Part shown: positions 1 to 6,873 of the stretch, piece by piece
Position numbering within the stretch: position 1 is the stretch's first letter
Layout of the letters: each line of letters opens with the position of its first letter
Notes under the pieces: generated by a model
The model's database searches: none
Told to the model about the DNA's origin: nothing
What the model saw: only the letters and a program-made list of their open reading frames with translations
Position numbers and translations under genes: made by a program
Source: Acidovorax sp. Leaf191
GTDB taxonomy: Bacteria; Pseudomonadota; Gammaproteobacteria; Burkholderiales; Burkholderiaceae_C
Length of the DNA: 64,000 nucleotides
Direction of reading: 5' to 3'
Assembly (NCBI RefSeq): GCF_001424425.1
Contig: NZ_LMPT01000001.1
Coordinates: 670,137 to 734,136, forward strand

Positions 1-511
1 GCAAAGAGTCGAACATTACCATCTGCTTCTCGGTAGAGTCTTTTGGCTCGCGAATTCCCACAACGATTGGTCGCCGAAACCACTCGGGGCGAATTTTTTC
101 TGGTAACGCTGCAAGGGACGGCCCAACTTCATGGCCTTGGTATTCTGGTTGTCCAACAACGTTGAAGCGATCTATCTCGTGTACCAGAAAAAGCGGACGT
201 GCCTGATAAACGGTGTGAATCCCATAGCCCAACGCAAGAAGCTGAATGGCTGTCACTAGGGCTATATCGGTAATTATTTCTCGGCGTGGCTTTTGGGGGT
301 TGAATATGACCAGTGTCAAAATGGGGCCGCATATCAGATCTGCAGTGATCAATATTGCAAAAAGACCCAGTCCGCCAGATAGCAGGCCGTATGGGTGCGG
401 GTACCACATCAGAAACACTAGCGCAGCTATCGATCCCGCAATCACCGATGAGAATAACAAGTGTATCAGCGAAGCTTGAGCGGCTGCCCGCACTCGGGAA
501 TAAAATGACAT
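1..511 (-). CDS. TfpX/TfpZ family type IV pilin accessory protein, 3' end cut by window edge
   Basis: I translated this frame by hand: it is open from an ATG at 511 to the window edge, about 170 residues. The N-terminal half is hydrophobic, with segments around residues 12-36, 42-62 and 74-92 that look like membrane helices, and it carries the family-like stretches LMWYPHPYG and DLICGPILTLVIF. The remainder is polar. TfpX/TfpZ-type proteins are encoded next to pilA and are thought to help pilin assembly or stability in the inner membrane. The position just downstream of two pilin genes on the same strand fits this. The C-terminus lies outside the window, so full length cannot be judged. Confidence 0.8.
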   Translation of the reverse strand, partial: MSFYSRVRAAAQASLIHLLFSSVIAGSIAALVFLMWYPHPYGLLSGGLGLFAILITADLICGPILTLVIFNPQKPRREIITDIALVTAIQLLALGYGIHTVYQARPLFLVHEIDRFNVVGQPEYQGHEVGPSLAALPEKIRPEWFRRPIVVGIREPKDSTEKQMVMFDSL

Positions 512-674
512 ATTCTGAGGTTTGAGGATCAATACTCTTGTTGGTATTTCTCTGGCTGTGCTGTTGATATTTGCAATGCCATTATTTTAATCAATTTCCC
601 CAAACTGAGCAAATGTCAGTTCCCCGACAAGCTGGAGCAATAGGTGGATGCAAAATCGGCGCTGGGAGATGACT

Positions 675-1223
675 TTAGCGGCAAGACGCTGGTACATATT
701 TGGCTTGCACAGTTCCTAACGCAGCGCTACCCATCCCTTGGCTTTGGGCTGTGGCTTTGGTGCTCGATGTACAGGCCCAATCGATCGATGTTGCCGTTCC
801 AGCGGCTTGAGCTGTAGCCAAAGTAATCGCAGCCCCCGCTGCGTTCCGAGCGTAAGGTGATAGAAGAATGGTATTTTGACCCGCACCGACCCCCACAGTC
901 ACCCGGTTCATCGTAACAGTGATGACGCCGGTAGGAGGATTGCTCACATTGAGCAACACGGAGGCTACATACTTACTATTGGCACCAGTCCCGCCGGCCT
1001 GAGAGTTCCACGACGCTGAAGCTTGGGTCAAAGTGTCCACATTACCTACGCCGTCAGCCGCGACAACCAGCTTCGCACTGTCTGCCAAGAGAAGGCCTTC
1101 CACGATTCTCGTGCGAATAATGTAATCTTGGTAGGCTGGTAAAGCAACAGCAGAGAGTACTCCGATAATGGCCACAACCACCATCAGCTCGATCAGTGTG
1201 AAACCGTTATTTAATCGTGACAT
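675..1223 (-). CDS. Type IV pilin, second tandem copy (PilA-like)
   Basis: A 182-residue type IV pilin. The short leader MSRLNNG is followed by F-T-L-I-E-L, so prepilin peptidase (PilD) would cut between Gly and Phe and methylate the Phe; Glu at mature position 5 is present. A hydrophobic N-terminal helix ([18 protein letters not shown]) follows, and a Cys pair near the C-terminus (DWAC and PASCR) would close the disulfide loop. The frame is open upstream to 1286, but the ATG at 1223 gives the normal leader. The gene lies downstream of a closely related pilin with a strong hairpin between them, so it may be read at a lower level or from its own unseen promoter. It could be a minor or alternative major subunit. 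Confidence 0.88.
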   Translation of the reverse strand: MSRLNNGFTLIELMVVVAIIGVLSAVALPAYQDYIIRTRIVEGLLLADSAKLVVAADGVGNVDTLTQASASWNSQAGGTGANSKYVASVLLNVSNPPTGVITVTMNRVTVGVGAGQNTILLSPYARNAAGAAITLATAQAAGTATSIDWACTSSTKATAQSQGMGSAALGTVQAKYVPASCR

Positions 1224-1286
1224 ACTTGTTGCCGAGCGGCCGGTGAGGTTTTTCAGAAAATCTGCCTGAAACAATTGAATCTTCAA

Positions 1287-1334
1287 GATAAAAAGAGCGC
1301 AAAAGCGCTCTTTTTATGGGTCGTTAAAAACGAA
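1287..1334 (-). terminator. Rho-independent terminator after the first pilin gene
   Basis: An 11-bp perfect stem at 1290-1300 and 1305-1315 (AAAAAGAGCGC, loop AAAA, GCGCTCTTTTT) begins about 20 nt after the stop of the upstream pilin. The U-tract works in both directions. It would end or weaken transcription before the second pilin gene. Confidence 0.8.
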
Positions 1335-1904
1335 TTAACGGCAAGAAGCGGGGGCGTACTTGGCCAGCAGCGTTCCGGCTGCTGCACCTGGCATGTTGCC
1401 ACCGGTAGTCGCATTGGTTGCTGCCAAAGCGGTGGTAGCACCGCAAGCCCAGTCGATCGAACCGGTCACAGCTGGGGTGGAGGTCAGAGCGGTTGCCAAG
1501 GGGACGCCAGCGCTGGCTGCGGTAGCGGAACCTGCGGCGGAGCGGACATAAGGAGAAAGAAGGATCGTTCCCGTAGCGCCCAGCGTAGCCGGAATAAAGG
1601 TCACGGTAATGACGCCAGTAGCAGGAGCGATAAGTACGCTGCTAACGTACTTGCTGTTAGCGCCAGTTCCGCCGGCCTTAGCATTCCACGTAGTAGCAAC
1701 GCGGTCAAGATCACCGACCGAAGCGGAACCGTCAACTGCGACTTCCTTCTTGGCGCTATCTGCCAGGCCCAGACCTTCCGTCACGCGAGCGCGGATGGTG
1801 TAGTCTTGATAAGCTGGCAAGGCCACTGCGGCCAAAATACCAATGATCGCCACAACGATCATCAATTCAATCAGGGTAAAACCCTTTTGCAGAGTACGCT
1901 TCAT
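1335..1904 (-). CDS. pilA: Type IV pilin, first tandem copy (PilA)
   Basis: A 189-residue pilin. The leader MKRTLQKG precedes F-T-L-I-E-L, with Glu5 present and the classic [21 protein letters not shown] helix. The C-terminal Cys pair (SIDWAC and PASCR) forms the usual loop. The ATG at 1904 is preceded by a strong AAGGAG at a good distance, which decides the start over the upstream open frame. A sigma-54 promoter at 1973-1988 and a strong terminator behind the gene suggest this is the main, highly expressed subunit. The product would be exported through the inner membrane, cleaved by PilD and assembled into pili for twitching, adhesion and DNA uptake. The shared C-terminal region (ANSKYVxSVL, ILLSPY, SIDWAC, KYxPASCR) shows it is a duplicate of the next gene. 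Confidence 0.9.
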   Translation of the reverse strand: MKRTLQKGFTLIELMIVVAIIGILAAVALPAYQDYTIRARVTEGLGLADSAKKEVAVDGSASVGDLDRVATTWNAKAGGTGANSKYVSSVLIAPATGVITVTFIPATLGATGTILLSPYVRSAAGSATAASAGVPLATALTSTPAVTGSIDWACGATTALAATNATTGGNMPGAAAGTLLAKYAPASCR

Positions 1905-1972
1905 ATAAAACTCCTTGGAGGTCCGTTGCATTAACAACCTGCAGAAGGATTCTTCAGGTCTGCCATGACTAC

Positions 1973-1988
1973 AGCACTTCTCGTGCCA
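1973..1988 (-). promoter_or_regulatory. Sigma-54 (RpoN) promoter for pilA
   Basis: On the minus strand the sequence reads TGGCACGAGAAGTGCT. It has GG and GC dinucleotides at the -24/-12 spacing, with 10 nt between them, a good match to TGGCAC-N5-TTGCW. It lies about 70 nt upstream of the pilA start codon. PilA is RpoN/PilR-controlled in many Proteobacteria, so the position is as expected. The rest of the 302-nt gap up to 2206 holds no gene I can support. Confidence 0.75.
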
Positions 1989-2206
1989 ACCTGCGCTAGC
2001 GCCGCATGCTTTGAGACACGTAGGTAGTGACACGGTTGGCGGCCGGGCGGGTGACATTTTTGTGCGATCACTACTGTCACTAAGTGCGTTTTCGGTAGCA
2101 TCTTGTGTGCACTATGAGCATGCTATGGCGGTCAAGGCTTGTTAAGTGAAGCAGGTGCTTGTGCATCATCTACCCCGCGCGGTGTCCCCGGCCCGCCTTG
2201 GCTGTC

Positions 2207-3007
2207 TTACACGTTGAATTCCTGTCCTGCCTGTAGCCAATGAATGCTCAGCGGAGGTAGCCCCTGTGTAGAGGCGTCGGGGAACGCTTGGGCATACAGC
2301 TCGCATATTTCGCTCATGATCAGGTCAGTTTGCGCTGGTTTTGTATGCGTGATGTAAACCCGGCCCCCAGGCTGATTAAAAGATTGCAGTTCCGCCAAGA
2401 GGGTTCTCGGTGACAGATGCAGGCTCCGTTGAGCAAGGGTGCTTTCCCGGTCACTGAATGCCGTCTCTATGATCAACATAGCCACCGGCAACTGTTTCAC
2501 CCGCTCCCAGAACATGGGATTTCTCTCCGTGTCGCCACTGAAAACCCACCAACCTGTCGCGCCCTTCACCGCGTACCCGACCGCCGCCACAGTGTGAAAG
2601 GCCGGCAGTGCTTCCACCACCAGCCCTGCAGCTTCACGTGGTTCACCCTGTTGCATAGGGGTGAAACGCAGGAATGGCTGGGCTAGCGAGGGAATGCGCT
2701 CGAAGTCCGGCCAGATGACGTCATTGAAGATGTGGGTTCGAAGCGCCTCGATCGTTTCAGGTAGTGCATGAATTTCCACATGCGTATGCCGCAGTGAGGA
2801 CACTGCATCAAGCATGAGAGGAAGTGCAGCAATGTGGTCCAAATGCGAATGCGTGAGAAACACATGATCAATCTTGCACATTTCCTCTAACGTCAGGTCG
2901 CCAACACCTGTTCCCGCGTCGATCAGCACACTTTCATCCAGAAGAAACGACGTGGTCCTGCAATCCTTGGCAATGGCTCCAGAGCAACCCAGTACACGAA
3001 CCTTCAT
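2207..3007 (-). CDS. Class II cyclic-nucleotide phosphodiesterase-like metallo-beta-lactamase-fold hydrolase
   Basis: 266 residues with a metallo-beta-lactamase fold. The metal motif T-H-S-H-L-D-H sits near residues 52-58, and further ligands appear at FSGDTE and in the C-terminal YITHTKP. The overall pattern resembles cAMP phosphodiesterases of class II, which hydrolyse 3',5'-cyclic nucleotides. The gene starts only 12 bp after the stop of a CHASE2 adenylate cyclase on the same strand, so the pair can make and destroy the same messenger. Other activities in this fold, such as RNase Z-like hydrolysis, cannot be excluded from sequence, but the context favours cAMP turnover. The product has no signal peptide and is probably cytoplasmic. 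Confidence 0.8.
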   Translation of the reverse strand: MKVRVLGCSGAIAKDCRTTSFLLDESVLIDAGTGVGDLTLEEMCKIDHVFLTHSHLDHIAALPLMLDAVSSLRHTHVEIHALPETIEALRTHIFNDVIWPDFERIPSLAQPFLRFTPMQQGEPREAAGLVVEALPAFHTVAAVGYAVKGATGWWVFSGDTERNPMFWERVKQLPVAMLIIETAFSDRESTLAQRSLHLSPRTLLAELQSFNQPGGRVYITHTKPAQTDLIMSEICELYAQAFPDASTQGLPPLSIHWLQAGQEFNV

Positions 3008-3019
3008 GGGCCAACCCTA

Positions 3020-5275
3020 CTATTTGGTTTCAAAATTGGTGGCGCCGTCCCATTGGATGTCAAAAGCATCCCCTTGACGTTCTTTGATACGCGCTATGTA
3101 CAGTTCGCGAAGTTGCTCGGGAACTCCCGCGTCTCCCAAATCCACCAATAATTTGTGGCATTGTGCCCAATCCTGTGATCTATAGGAAGCGACGATTGAT
3201 TGCCACGTCAGAAGCGTCTTGTCACCACTATTGAGCGCTGGTGCCCCTATCGGCGAGTAGATAGCCACTGCTTGTGCTTTGCCTTTGACCCGTACCCTGT
3301 CCAGATCCAGCCACGCGAATTGCGGCGCTTGCGCGAACGTTGTTTCGCTCACCACGGTCCGCACGCCGTAGTATTTCGACAACCCCTCAAGCCGTGATCC
3401 CAGGTTGACGGCATCTCCAATGACTGTGTAACTGCGCCGGATATCGGACCCCATGTCGCCAACGCACATGTTGCCCGTGTTGAGCCCGATGCCGATTCCA
3501 ATCTCGGGCAGACCCCGCTCCCGGTGCAGAACATTCACCTCTTCGATAGCTTTGGCCATATCAAGAGCCGCCTGCACAGCCAGCCGCGCATGGTCAGGAG
3601 TCGGCACCGGGGCGCCCCAAAACGCCATTACGCAGTCCCCCATGTACTTGTCGATGGTTCCCCGATGGCTGCGGATGATGTGGGTCAGCCTGCTGAACAC
3701 GTCGTTGAGCAACGCCTGCAGTTGCAACGGCTCCATCTGTTCTGACATGGCCGTGAAGCCTCGCATGTCGCAGAACATGACCGTGAGCTCCTGGTTGCTG
3801 GCCTGCATGCTGTAGTTGTCGGGCTGCTTGACCATCTCGTCCACCAGTTCTGGCGGGACGTAAGTGCCGAACAGCGCGGCCAGTTCCCGTTTGGAGCGGC
3901 TTTCCACAAAGTAGCCGTAGACCATGTTCAGCGTGAACGCCAAAACAACCATCACGACCGCGCTGGCCAGGGGCAGTGCCAGCCCGTGGCTGAGGTAGAG
4001 CCACAGGTTGAGGGCCGTCAAGCCGCTCACCAGTCCCACGCTCATCAAGACCGCCCATGCCGCTGACAGCGCAGGCAACGCGAATGCCAGCAACAGGCCC
4101 GCGCACAGCAATTGCAAGGCGTCAAACCCGGCGGCGTAGTCCGGTCGCACAATGTTCTTGCCGTCCAGAAACGCGGACAGGACATTGGCATGCGTTTCGA
4201 CGCCCGGGTAGGCGCGGCCCACGGGCGTGACCCTCAAATCCAGCAAGCCGGGTGCTGTGGAGCCGACCAGGATCAGCCGGTCCTTGAGTTCGTTCGCAGC
4301 GAGCCTGCCTTCCAGAACGTCTGATGCGGAAAGATAGCGGAAGGATCCACCGCCAACATCGCCGGGGCCGCGAAAGGGAATGAGGGTGGCCAGCCGGTCA
4401 TCCACCGGAAGCGCCAGCGCACGCCCGTCCTGCACCAGTGCAACGCTGTGCAGCGTGTCATAGGTGCCGTCCGGCGCAGGGTTTGCAAAGCCGGGGTGGA
4501 TTTCGGGCAGGCCCAACGCGGTGCGAAACATCGCAAGGGCAAGCGACTCATAGTACTTGCCCTGGTACTCTGCGAGCAAAGGCAGTGCCCGCACCACCCC
4601 GTCCTCATCGGTCACGGAGTTGAAGAAGCCGGCGATGGGCACTGCACCAGCGAGAACGCCGATGTTGCTGCCGTACCCTCCCCATGAATAGGCCTTGAGG
4701 GGCAGGCCACGCAAGCGCTCTGCCGGAAGTGCGGGAGGCGGCAGGACGCCCTTGGTCCGGCCCTCCTTGTCACTGGTGAGGTAGTAGCCCAGCACGGCCG
4801 GGCGCCCCTTCAATGATTCAGCGAAGAGCGTGTCGAAGTCCAGGGATGGCGCCAGGCGCTCCAGCTGCGCCTTGAATGCGGGTTGGTCGCTCAGCGCACC
4901 CTGGGCCAGTTGCTGCAGGTTGCGGAGTCCGGAGCTTCCATCGGTCTCCGCGAAAAGAACATCGAAGCCCACCACCGCCACCTGTTGCCGCTCGAACAGC
5001 TCTTGGGCCAGGGTGGCCATCTTGTCCCGGCCCCAGGGCCAGTGGCCTACCCGCTCCAGGCTTTTTTCGTCGATGTCGACGATGACGATGCGCTCGTCCA
5101 GCGTGCGCGGCATCGTGGCGCGCAATCGGATGTCATAAAAGATGTTGTCCAGCCGCTCCAGCATCTGCAGGGGGAGAATGCCTGACAGGTGCAGCAGCGC
5201 AAAGACAAGAGGGATCAGCGTCACCGCCGTGCGCCGCCAGCGTCGGCGAGCCAGCTGTGCGATGTGCTTCCACAT
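3020..5275 (-). CDS. CHASE2-domain adenylate cyclase (class III)
   Basis: 751 residues. After an N-terminal membrane helix comes a periplasmic CHASE2 sensor domain (about residues 35-355, with IVIVDIDEKSLERVGHWPWGRD), then three membrane helices (about 370-455), and a class III cyclase domain (about 490-690). Both metal-binding Asp residues are visible (MFCDMRGFT and YMGDCVMAFWG). The purine-contacting Lys of TIDKYMGD and the Asp of VIGDAVNLGSRLEG fit ATP rather than GTP. It should sense an unknown extracellular signal and make cAMP. It sits downstream of FHA, PP2C and STPK genes and just upstream of a phosphodiesterase. cAMP often controls type IV pili, whose genes lie 1-2 kb further on; that link is inference. 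Confidence 0.88.
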   Translation of the reverse strand: MWKHIAQLARRRWRRTAVTLIPLVFALLHLSGILPLQMLERLDNIFYDIRLRATMPRTLDERIVIVDIDEKSLERVGHWPWGRDKMATLAQELFERQQVAVVGFDVLFAETDGSSGLRNLQQLAQGALSDQPAFKAQLERLAPSLDFDTLFAESLKGRPAVLGYYLTSDKEGRTKGVLPPPALPAERLRGLPLKAYSWGGYGSNIGVLAGAVPIAGFFNSVTDEDGVVRALPLLAEYQGKYYESLALAMFRTALGLPEIHPGFANPAPDGTYDTLHSVALVQDGRALALPVDDRLATLIPFRGPGDVGGGSFRYLSASDVLEGRLAANELKDRLILVGSTAPGLLDLRVTPVGRAYPGVETHANVLSAFLDGKNIVRPDYAAGFDALQLLCAGLLLAFALPALSAAWAVLMSVGLVSGLTALNLWLYLSHGLALPLASAVVMVVLAFTLNMVYGYFVESRSKRELAALFGTYVPPELVDEMVKQPDNYSMQASNQELTVMFCDMRGFTAMSEQMEPLQLQALLNDVFSRLTHIIRSHRGTIDKYMGDCVMAFWGAPVPTPDHARLAVQAALDMAKAIEEVNVLHRERGLPEIGIGIGLNTGNMCVGDMGSDIRRSYTVIGDAVNLGSRLEGLSKYYGVRTVVSETTFAQAPQFAWLDLDRVRVKGKAQAVAIYSPIGAPALNSGDKTLLTWQSIVASYRSQDWAQCHKLLVDLGDAGVPEQLRELYIARIKERQGDAFDIQWDGATNFETK

Positions 5276-5365
5276 GACTTCCGTCCGGCGTGGGTGGTGC
5301 GGGGATCGGAAGTCCGGGCCGATGGCTCAGGCAGTGCTGCTCGGCCCGTTCATTCAGCCTGCGCG

Positions 5366-6019
5366 TCAGGTCTGCTCGAACTGCATTTCCGTCCCGGCCA
5401 GCTCCAGCCGGTCACCGTTCTTCAGGGGCACGGGCGCACTGCCGATGGATGTGCCGTTGAGCAGCGGCATGTCCGGCCCTTCCACATGGGCCAGCACGAA
5501 CCCCTGGTGGCGTTTGGTGATGGAGGCAACCGCCACGCCGGGCTTGCCGATGGTGGTGACGACCTTTTGCAGGGAGACTTCACGCCCGGCCGCAGCGCCG
5601 GACATCACGCGGATGACTGCCGAAATCGGCGCCACGGGTGCCGCGCCCAGGGGCGCTGGCCGGGAGGCTGTGCCCAAGGGCGGCACCATCCCCGGCTTGA
5701 AGATCATCGTCTTCTCGAAGTTCTGGCCCTCGGCCTCGTGCAGGAAGCGGATCTTGTACTTGCCCACCTCGATGGTGTCGCCGTTGCGCAGCTCCTGGCG
5801 CTTCACGGCCTTGGCGTTCACATAGGTGCCGTTGGTGCTGCCCAGGTCCTCGATCTCGACATCCTGCTCCAGCATGTGAATGACCGCGTGCTCGCCACTG
5901 ACCGCAAGGTTGTCGATCACGATGTCGTTGTACGGGCGACGGCCGAGCGTGGTGCGCTCTTTGGTCAGCTGGACTTCCTTGATGACGACGCCGTCGATTG
6001 AAACGATCATTTTGGGCAT
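5366..6019 (-). CDS. Tandem FHA-domain phosphopeptide-binding protein
   Basis: 217 residues. The N-terminal FHA domain (about residues 5-95) has the full signature: LGRRPYNDI, S-G-E-H and L-G-S-T-N-G-T-Y-V-N. A second, more diverged FHA-like domain (about 130-215) has TTIGKPG, SITKRHQGF, LLNGTSIG and LKNGDRLEL. FHA domains bind phosphothreonine peptides, so this is the likely reader for the kinase encoded two genes upstream. The ATG at 6019 follows AGGAG with correct spacing; the frame stays open to 6067 without a better start. It lies 44 bp after the phosphatase gene. The cytoplasmic partner is unknown; the adjacent cyclase is one candidate. Confidence 0.9.
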   Translation of the reverse strand: MPKMIVSIDGVVIKEVQLTKERTTLGRRPYNDIVIDNLAVSGEHAVIHMLEQDVEIEDLGSTNGTYVNAKAVKRQELRNGDTIEVGKYKIRFLHEAEGQNFEKTMIFKPGMVPPLGTASRPAPLGAAPVAPISAVIRVMSGAAAGREVSLQKVVTTIGKPGVAVASITKRHQGFVLAHVEGPDMPLLNGTSIGSAPVPLKNGDRLELAGTEMQFEQT

Positions 6020-6063
6020 GATCCACTCCTGATGTGATGAGTAATTGTTGTATTGGGAGCCAG

Positions 6064-6873
6064 TCACGAGGCTCCGAGCAATCGGGACACAAGGCTGCGT
6101 TTTTTGCCCCCTGCCGCAGCCTGCACCAGCAGTACGCTCACGTTATCACGCCCGCCGTTCGCGTTGGCGGTGTCGACGAGCAGTGTGGCTTTTTCTTCCA
6201 GCGGTATCGGTGCACGCACCAGCTCGGCCAGGTCCGCGTCGGCCACCATGTCGGTCAGGCCATCCGAGCACATGAGGAACAGGTCGTTGGGCGCCACCTG
6301 GAACTCGTTGACTTCCATCATCACGTTCGGCTCCACGCCCAGTGCGCGGGTGACGAGGTTGCGGTTGGTGGACAAGGCGGCCTGCTGGGCCGTGAGCAAG
6401 CCGGCATCGACCTGCTCCTGCAGCCAGGAATGGTCCCGTGTAATCTGCTGCAATGCACCATCGCGCAAGCGGTAGCAGCGGGAATCGCCGATGTGGCCCA
6501 GGATCAGCCGGCTGCCGTGAAACACACCCACCACCAGCGTGGTGCCCATGCCCGCATACTGGGGGTTCGACAGCGACGCCCCCAGGATGGCGTGGTTGGC
6601 GTTTTCCACGCAAATCTCCAGCGCCCGGCGGACATCGGTGGTCTGCGGCGTGGTGCCCGCCTGGCCGAGCCATCGGGCCATTTCCGTGCGGATGAAAGTG
6701 GTCGCCATGCCGCTGGCGACTTCGCCGGCGTTATAGCCCCCCATGCCATCGGCCAGGATGGCGACCTGTGCATCGCGGTCGACGGCTACCGCGTCTTCAT
6801 TGTTCGTACGCACGCGACCCTTGTCAGTCCGCGCGAAAAATTCGTAGGTCATGGATGTTGGGGCGAGCGTCAT
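6064..6873 (-). CDS. PP2C-family serine/threonine phosphatase
   Basis: 269 residues with the PP2C metal motifs: R-T-N-N-E-D near the N-terminus, L-A-D-G-M-G-G, H-I-G-D-S-R, CSDGLTD and GGRDNVS. It should dephosphorylate Ser/Thr residues placed by the upstream kinase. The ATG at 6873 overlaps the stop of the kinase gene in an ATGA arrangement, so the two are probably translationally coupled. An internal ATG at 6852 (MTYEFF) is an alternative start. The product has no membrane segment. The kinase-phosphatase-FHA order is the usual core of a bacterial phospho-switch. Confidence 0.92.
   Translation of the reverse strand: MTLAPTSMTYEFFARTDKGRVRTNNEDAVAVDRDAQVAILADGMGGYNAGEVASGMATTFIRTEMARWLGQAGTTPQTTDVRRALEICVENANHAILGASLSNPQYAGMGTTLVVGVFHGSRLILGHIGDSRCYRLRDGALQQITRDHSWLQEQVDAGLLTAQQAALSTNRNLVTRALGVEPNVMMEVNEFQVAPNDLFLMCSDGLTDMVADADLAELVRAPIPLEEKATLLVDTANANGGRDNVSVLLVQAAAGGKKRSLVSRLLGAS

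Noticed and set aside
1224..1286. Longer N-terminus for the second pilin
   Set aside because: It would put 28 residues before the prepilin cleavage site; the ATG at 1223 gives the standard short leader.
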